Source of the DNA: Amphimedon queenslandica
Lineage: Eukaryota > Porifera > Demospongiae > Haplosclerida > Niphatidae
Assembly: GCF_000090795.2 (NCBI RefSeq)
Contig: NW_003546317.1
Span: forward strand, 227,961-248,678
DNA: 20,718 bases
Reading direction: 5' to 3'
Positions 18,601 through 20,718 of the stretch are shown here, in pieces. Both the position numbers and the translations under genes were made by a program. The stretch's first letter is position 1. The number at the start of each line of letters is the position of its first letter. The notes under the pieces are model-generated. The model searched no databases and was not told where the DNA came from. It saw nothing but the letters and a program-made list of their open reading frames with translations.

Positions 18601-20124
18601 CAATTTTGATTAGAATCAGTTCAAACTTTCTATGCAACATAAAAACATGCATATGCATCAGAAAAATTCATAAAAATTGAGGATTCTCTCCTTTTCAATT
18701 TTGGTGAAATTTGGCACAAGACCATGTACTATAGTACAGGGACTTTGGGCCAATTTTAGGGCAACTTTAAAAAATTCATTAAAAAATCCAATTTTGATCT
18801 GGATCAGCTCAATTAAACTTTCTACACAACACAAGCACATGAATATTATGCATCAGAAAAAATCATAAAAATGGAGAATTCTCATCAAGCCTATTTCAAC
18901 AAAATACCCTGTACTACAGTACAAGGTACATGTACATGTATTAGGCTGCAAGAGTAAACCCTATAAAAAACCCTGTACTGTAAATACCTGTGGGTCAGAA
19001 CGATACCCTCCAGACCCCCCGTCACTCTTTTGCTGTCCATAGCCGACATTCTGAGGGGCGGAGCCTCCAGTAGGTCCTCCTCCTCCCCCTCCTTGATTAT
19101 ATTGGGAAGGAGGAGGGTTGCCATAGCTGCCTCCTTGATTGGACGACTGATATCCATAGCCATCTTGAGAAGTGGGAGGCGGGGGTTGACCCTGTGAATA
19201 TGAGCCATAGCCTAAAGAAAAAAAAAGAGATATTTCTTTAATACTAAATACATGTAAAAACAACTAAAGTAAAAACAAGCGTATTAGTGTAAAAATATTC
19301 CTATAATTGTTTTCACCACCTTGCAAGTACAACTGGGTTCTTATTAAGACTTATAAAGGTTCTTTCTACCTTCTAATGCTTCTAGAGAAGTCTTTAGACA
19401 GTATCTCTATGTTCTTTTGCTGTTAGAAAGCTCATAACTTTGTCCCATGTGCAAGCCGCCATCTTGTTTGCCGTGACCACACCCACTTACGTAGCGTGGG
19501 CGGGTGGTTGCTAAGGCTTGTTATTTCTCCAATACAACATGTATAGAAGAAATGTAAGTGTTGACATACAAATATATATATATCGCACGTGGGTAAAATC
19601 AATTATAGGAACGACCTGGGGGCTTCGCCCCCAGGTCGTAATAAAGGCAGGTCAAAAACTCAACACTACATACATGTACATGCACATGTAGTTCTGTTCA
19701 ATTATTAATCTCTCACGCCCACATTCATTAAAAAAAATCCTTGACTCAAGCTCAAAGGAATGATGTAAACGCCAACTTGAGCAGTTCTCTGGTTTAAAAG
19801 ATCTCCATGTTGATAGAAGAAGATGAAAGAAGAAGAAAAAGTCTGAAGAATTTTGCAGAAATTTGATTTTGGGCCTATTCTCCAGAAATGCTCTCGCTAC
19901 ATTACAGTCCAATTTAAAGGTACCAGGAGAATCGCTCAGTGAAGGAGAGCTCATCTAAGCCATTTATAAGGCTGTACAACGTAGGATAAAAGAGTTATTA
20001 GTGTTGGAAAATCATAAAAACGGCCGCCATCTTGAAAAATCCACCTGAATCCTACATAATACTTAGAAGAAATAACAGGGAGAGAATACCTTGTTTGTCA
20101 TAAGATGAACCACCTCCAGAATAA
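9279..20124 (-). CDS. FET-family (FUS/EWSR1/TAF15-like) RNA-binding protein, 5' end outside window
   Basis: Minus-strand exons are 20124-20090, 19211-18988, 16732-16509, 15021-14897, 14635-14509, 10815-10587, 10534-10470, 9840-9630 and 9318-9279. In order they encode: a Tyr/Gly/Gln/Ser-rich prion-like region (YGSYSQGQ, QSSNQGGSYG); an RGG/YGG block; one RRM (VFVTGIALDATFENIRDVF, then KGECMVTYVST, then LNGNKMKVEYAS); a long RGG block; a RanBP2-type zinc finger split by an intron (DWHCPDP then CNNLNFARRMECNRC); a third RGG block; and a last exon ending RYERRDHPY, the PY nuclear-localisation tail of the family. About 425 residues are visible, against roughly 500-650 in vertebrates. FET proteins bind RNA and DNA and act in transcription and splicing, shuttling via transportin. 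All junctions close in phase except 16509 to 15021, which needs an extra exon of length 2 modulo 3. The first exon with the ATG lies beyond 20718 or was not recognised. Confidence 0.9.
9970..10368. mobile_element. Possible MITE with GCAAATTATGCT subterminal inverted repeats
   Basis: TAGGCAAATTATGCT near 9973 reappears inverted near 10345-10361, so the reverse strand reads CTAGGCAAATTATGCT. Extra GCATAATT motifs lie between. The element occupies most of the 629-base FET intron 9841-10469. The exact ends and target duplication are unclear. Confidence 0.4.
10923..11316. mobile_element. 394-base element with TTAA target duplication (piggyBac-like MITE)
   Basis: The left end is AGGGACACGTTCACGGAA. 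The reverse complement of the right end is AGGGACACACGCACGGAA. TTAA stands on both sides (10919-10922, 11317-11320). The duplicated block near 12614 has a single TTAA at the same place with no element. TTAA duplication is typical of piggyBac-type elements. A perfect 15-base stem (11259-11273 with 11280-11294) lies inside the right end. No coding capacity. Confidence 0.8.
11448..11761. repeat. Dispersed and inverted GTGCTGTATAAAC repeats
   Basis: GTGCTGTATAAACGAATGG near 11454, AGTGCTGTATAAACCAATGG near 11658, and an inverted GGTTTATACAGTGCTTCCT near 11741. The duplicated blocks at 12690 and 13520 lack this segment, so it probably is an insertion into the first unit, bounded about 11400-11790. 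No clean ends found. Confidence 0.4.
11974..12080 (-). pseudogene. Degenerate or alternative copy of the RRM-closing FET exon
   Basis: On the minus strand a tatttag acceptor is followed by a frame reading DHQLNGSKMKIECAMKSIDD when joined to the preceding exon's last base. This matches DHELNGNKMKVEYA of the real exon at 10815. The phase is correct. The frame then loses similarity and stops at 11974-11976, with no RGG block. It could be a dead duplicate or an alternative terminal exon producing a truncated protein. Confidence 0.6.
12127..12564. mobile_element. 438-base outer MITE (CCTTAA(A/G)GCCACT ends), TA duplication
   Basis: The left end is CCTTAAAGCCACTTATTTAT. The reverse complement of the right end is CCTTAAGGCCACTATTATTT. 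TA flanks lie at 12125-12126 and 12565-12566. Subterminal copies of GTACTAATTTTTGCAATTT occur at both ends. It lies inside one duplicated block (an insertion relative to the block at 10860) and is itself interrupted by the element at 12258-12477. Confidence 0.8.
12258..12477. mobile_element. 220-base nested MITE (CCTTAAGCCTACTATT ends), TA duplication
   Basis: The left end CCTTAAGCCTACTATTTTTA and the reverse complement of the right end CCTTAAGCCTACTATTATTT are near-perfect inverted repeats of about 30 bases. TA flanks both ends (12256-12257, 12478-12479). It sits inside the outer element and is therefore the younger insertion. Its TTTAGCG subterminal motif is shared with the element at 4577-5142. 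Confidence 0.85.
12750..12926. mobile_element. 177-base pogo/Tigger-like MITE (CAGTGAAACCTG ends)
   Basis: The left end is CAGTGAAACCTGTCCT. The reverse complement of the right end is CAGTGAAACCTGCTTA. TA flanks both ends (12748-12749, 12927-12928). The duplicated block at about 13590 is empty. A related element is at 20519-20689. The terminal motif resembles that of pogo/Tigger elements. Confidence 0.8.
13438..13489 (-). pseudogene. Second degenerate copy of the RRM-closing FET exon
   Basis: The minus strand reads LNGSKMKVEYVMKSIDD, similar to the copy at 11974-12080. The proper acceptor and the first two codons are replaced by an AT-rich run, so the normal splice phase is lost. I read it as a fossil exon. 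Confidence 0.6.
14461..14515 (-). repeat. Duplicated 5' splice donor of the RRM exon
   Basis: The exon end TTTGAATG followed by GTAAGC occurs at 14509/14508 and again 43 bases downstream at 14466/14465. The reading frame stays open between them. Use of the second donor would add 43 bases and shift the frame relative to the exon at 10815. Confidence 0.6.
14675..14888. mobile_element. MITE-like element, family shared with 20185-20383
   Basis: The sequence matches the element at 20185-20383 over nearly its whole length, for example GTGGCCACGTGC and ATTGAGCATGCG followed by ATAATGGCTCAAAATGG. The ends are degenerate, so the limits are approximate. It lies in the FET intron and ends about 8 bases from the 5' splice site of the first RRM exon (exon end 14897). 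Confidence 0.7.
15022..15108. repeat. GA/CT microsatellite forming the RRM exon acceptor tract
   Basis: An almost pure GA tract on the plus strand is a CT tract on the minus strand. It directly precedes the AG acceptor of the first RRM exon (exon starts at 15021). It therefore acts as the polypyrimidine tract of that exon. Confidence 0.85.
15389..15634. repeat. TTA microsatellites (15389-15424 and 15558-15634)
   Basis: Two TTA/ATT arrays in the FET intron 15022-16508. They create a Tyr/Leu/Ile-rich open frame that is not a gene. Nothing else recognisable lies between 15640 and 16110. Confidence 0.85.
16114..16223 (-). other. Speculative extra FET exon
   Basis: An acceptor-like T-rich run and ctaag precede an open frame starting QGEKCGGGGGFNFQ. 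A donor-like GTATCA follows at 16113. The 110 bases would fix the frame break between 16509 and 15021 (enters in phase 2, leaves in phase 1). The residues after the glycines do not resemble FET proteins, so this is a weak candidate only. Confidence 0.15.
16454..16495. repeat. CATCACATTA short tandem repeat
   Basis: About four 10-base units of a CATCACATTA-type repeat, a few bases downstream (minus strand) of the donor of the RGG exon ending at 16509. Confidence 0.75.
16802..17770. repeat. Wide inverted pair around the foldback element
   Basis: GGGTCGAGCATGAGC at 16802-16816 pairs with the reverse complement at 17756-17770 (one mismatch). The flanking inner sequence shows weaker similarity. 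It may mark an older element into which the foldback at 17108-17545 inserted. Ends are not defined. Confidence 0.3.
17108..17545. mobile_element. Foldback element with arms of about 110 bases
   Basis: The left arm (about 17108-17218) and right arm (about 17437-17545) are inverted copies with only a few differences, including the shared core GCGTATTTGCTCAAAGTCAC. The roughly 215-base centre is unique. No target duplication is evident. A 90-codon open frame (17147-17419) crosses the left arm and centre but resembles no family I know. A transcript through this intron could fold into a long hairpin. Confidence 0.75.
17799..18013. mobile_element. 215-base TA-flanked MITE (CCGTA ends)
   Basis: The left end reads CCGTAGGGTGCC, then a T run and CAAGGGCTGTAAATTT. 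The reverse complement of the right end reads CCGTATATCGGAGGCCACC, then CTTTTTTGAAGGCTGTAAATTT. TA flanks lie at 17797-17798 and 18014-18015. No coding capacity. Confidence 0.75.
18040..18925. repeat. Tandem satellite, unit 181-188 bases, about 4.7 copies
   Basis: Landmarks repeat with a spacing of 186, 181 and 188 bases: AATTTTGAT(C/T)(G/T)GAATCAG at about 18235, 18421, 18602 and 18790. Each unit also carries CATCAGAAAAA, then ATAAAA(A/G)TGGAG(A/G)ATTCTC. A palindrome, CCCTGTACTATAGTACAGGG at 18355-18374, recurs near 18541, 18723 and 18908 with changes. The first unit (before 18230) is the most diverged. It lies in the FET intron 16733-18987. Confidence 0.85.
19611..19639. repeat. GC-rich perfect hairpin (13-bp stem, 3-base loop)
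   Basis: ACGACCTGGGGGC (19611-19623) and GCCCCCAGGTCGT (19627-19639) pair perfectly around a TTC loop, in an otherwise AT-rich intron. It is followed on the plus strand by AATAAA. The minus-strand transcript of the FET gene would contain the same stem with a GAA loop. Function unknown. Confidence 0.75.
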
Positions 20125-20184
20125 CTAAAAATAAAAATAGAGAAATACATGAAAATTTGATGAATAATATTTGTAAGTAATCTA

Positions 20185-20383
20185 CTGTATAGCGGGAAAT
20201 TTTGGAGCGAGTTAAATTTGGCGAAATGCAAAATTTTGGTGACTGGTGAATTTTAATTTGGCAAATTAGTGGCCACGTGCCATTGAGCATGCGTATAATG
20301 GCTCAAAATGGCGGATTCTATTTTGACGAATGGCTATCAAAATGCCAAATTGGCCATTCCCTCAGGAATTTCCCGTTATACTG
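20185..20383. mobile_element. 199-base TA-flanked MITE (CTGTATAGCGGGAAAT ends)
   Basis: The left end is CTGTATAGCGGGAAATTT. The reverse complement of the right end is CAGTATAACGGGAAATTC. TA flanks lie at 20183-20184 and 20384-20385. A second copy is at 14675-14888. The interior has AAAATGGCGG near 20306. Confidence 0.8.
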
Positions 20384-20518
20384 TAAGATCATTAACAATT
20401 TAACACATGGACATTTAAAATGACAGACCAAAGCAGCTACCATTCTACACTTCAGTACAAATCATATAAAAAGATTATACTGAAACTATGAGCTATACAA
20501 GTTGCCCAAGGTAGTATA

Positions 20519-20689
20519 CAGTGAAACCTGCTATTGTGGACACTCTAAAATAAGGACACTTCTATAATCAGGACAGGTACCAGTCCCAATACAATAGTAA
20601 TGTGTATTAATGAACCTCTGAAATAAGGACACCTCTTTAAGGACAGTTTTATTGGGTCCCAAGGTGTCCGGAATAGACAGGTTTGACTG
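20519..20689. mobile_element. 171-base pogo/Tigger-like MITE (CAGTGAAACCTG ends)
   Basis: The left end is CAGTGAAACCTGCTATTG. The reverse complement of the right end is CAGTCAAACCTGTCTATT. TA precedes the left end, while CA follows the right end, one change from the expected TA. The interior repeats AAGGACAC motifs. It is related to the element at 12750-12926 in its ends. Confidence 0.75.
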
Positions 20690-20718
20690 CAGTGGGAAAT
20701 TTCAGAGGGAATTAAACT
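20690..20718. mobile_element. Probable start of another copy of the 20185-type MITE, cut by the window edge
   Basis: GTGGGAAATTTCAGAGGGAATTAA resembles the left end region of the element at 20185 (GCGGGAAATTTTGGAGCGAG). Only 29 bases are visible. Confidence 0.35.

Noticed and set aside
18040..18925. CRISPR-like array
   Set aside because: The repeats are about 185 bases without short unique spacers, in a eukaryotic intron; it is a satellite.

Overview
The window looks like nuclear DNA of an invertebrate animal, most plausibly a sponge or another early-branching metazoan. It is AT-rich, its genes have short GT-AG introns, its coding sequences are animal families (RNF34/RFFL-type ubiquitin ligase, glycine N-acyltransferase-like enzymes, a FUS/EWSR1/TAF15 RNA-binding protein), and it is packed with small TA-flanked transposon remnants and ACATGT-type simple repeats. 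The species is my inference; no sequence in the window proves it.

Layout: (1) 166-1503, plus strand: a four-exon gene for a 288-residue FYVE-like plus C-terminal RING protein of the RNF34/RFFL family. (2) 1667-8303: four GLYAT-like genes. Two minus-strand genes (1667-3253 and 3536-5483) are a recent tandem duplication. The second is head-to-head with a plus-strand paralogue (5578-6900), with only 94 bases between start codons, and a more divergent plus-strand paralogue follows (7169-8303). I assembled all four from exons whose phases close exactly. (3) 8304-9278: gene tail and 3'UTR, no gene seen. (4) 9279 to beyond the right edge, minus strand: a long-intron FET-family gene. It has a Ser-Tyr-Gly-Gln-rich N-terminal part, an RGG block, one RRM, a second RGG block, a RanBP2-type zinc finger, a third RGG block and a separate tiny last exon encoding a PY nuclear-localisation tail. 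The first exon(s), including the start codon, lie outside the window, and one internal junction (16509 to 15021) does not close in frame, so a small exon is probably missing from my model.

The introns carry most of the unusual structure. There are at least nine small non-autonomous transposon-like elements, several dated by paralogous empty sites. A nested pair shares CCTTAAGG ends, one element has a TTAA target site, and an 18-base perfect palindrome is flanked by 9-base direct repeats. There is also a long-armed foldback element, a roughly 185-base tandem satellite with a perfect palindrome in most units, and an intronic series of tandem duplications containing degenerate copies of the exon that closes the RRM.

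Functionally the three groups look unrelated: a ubiquitin ligase, an acyl-conjugation enzyme cluster, and a nuclear RNA-binding protein. No operon-like or defence-like system is apparent.
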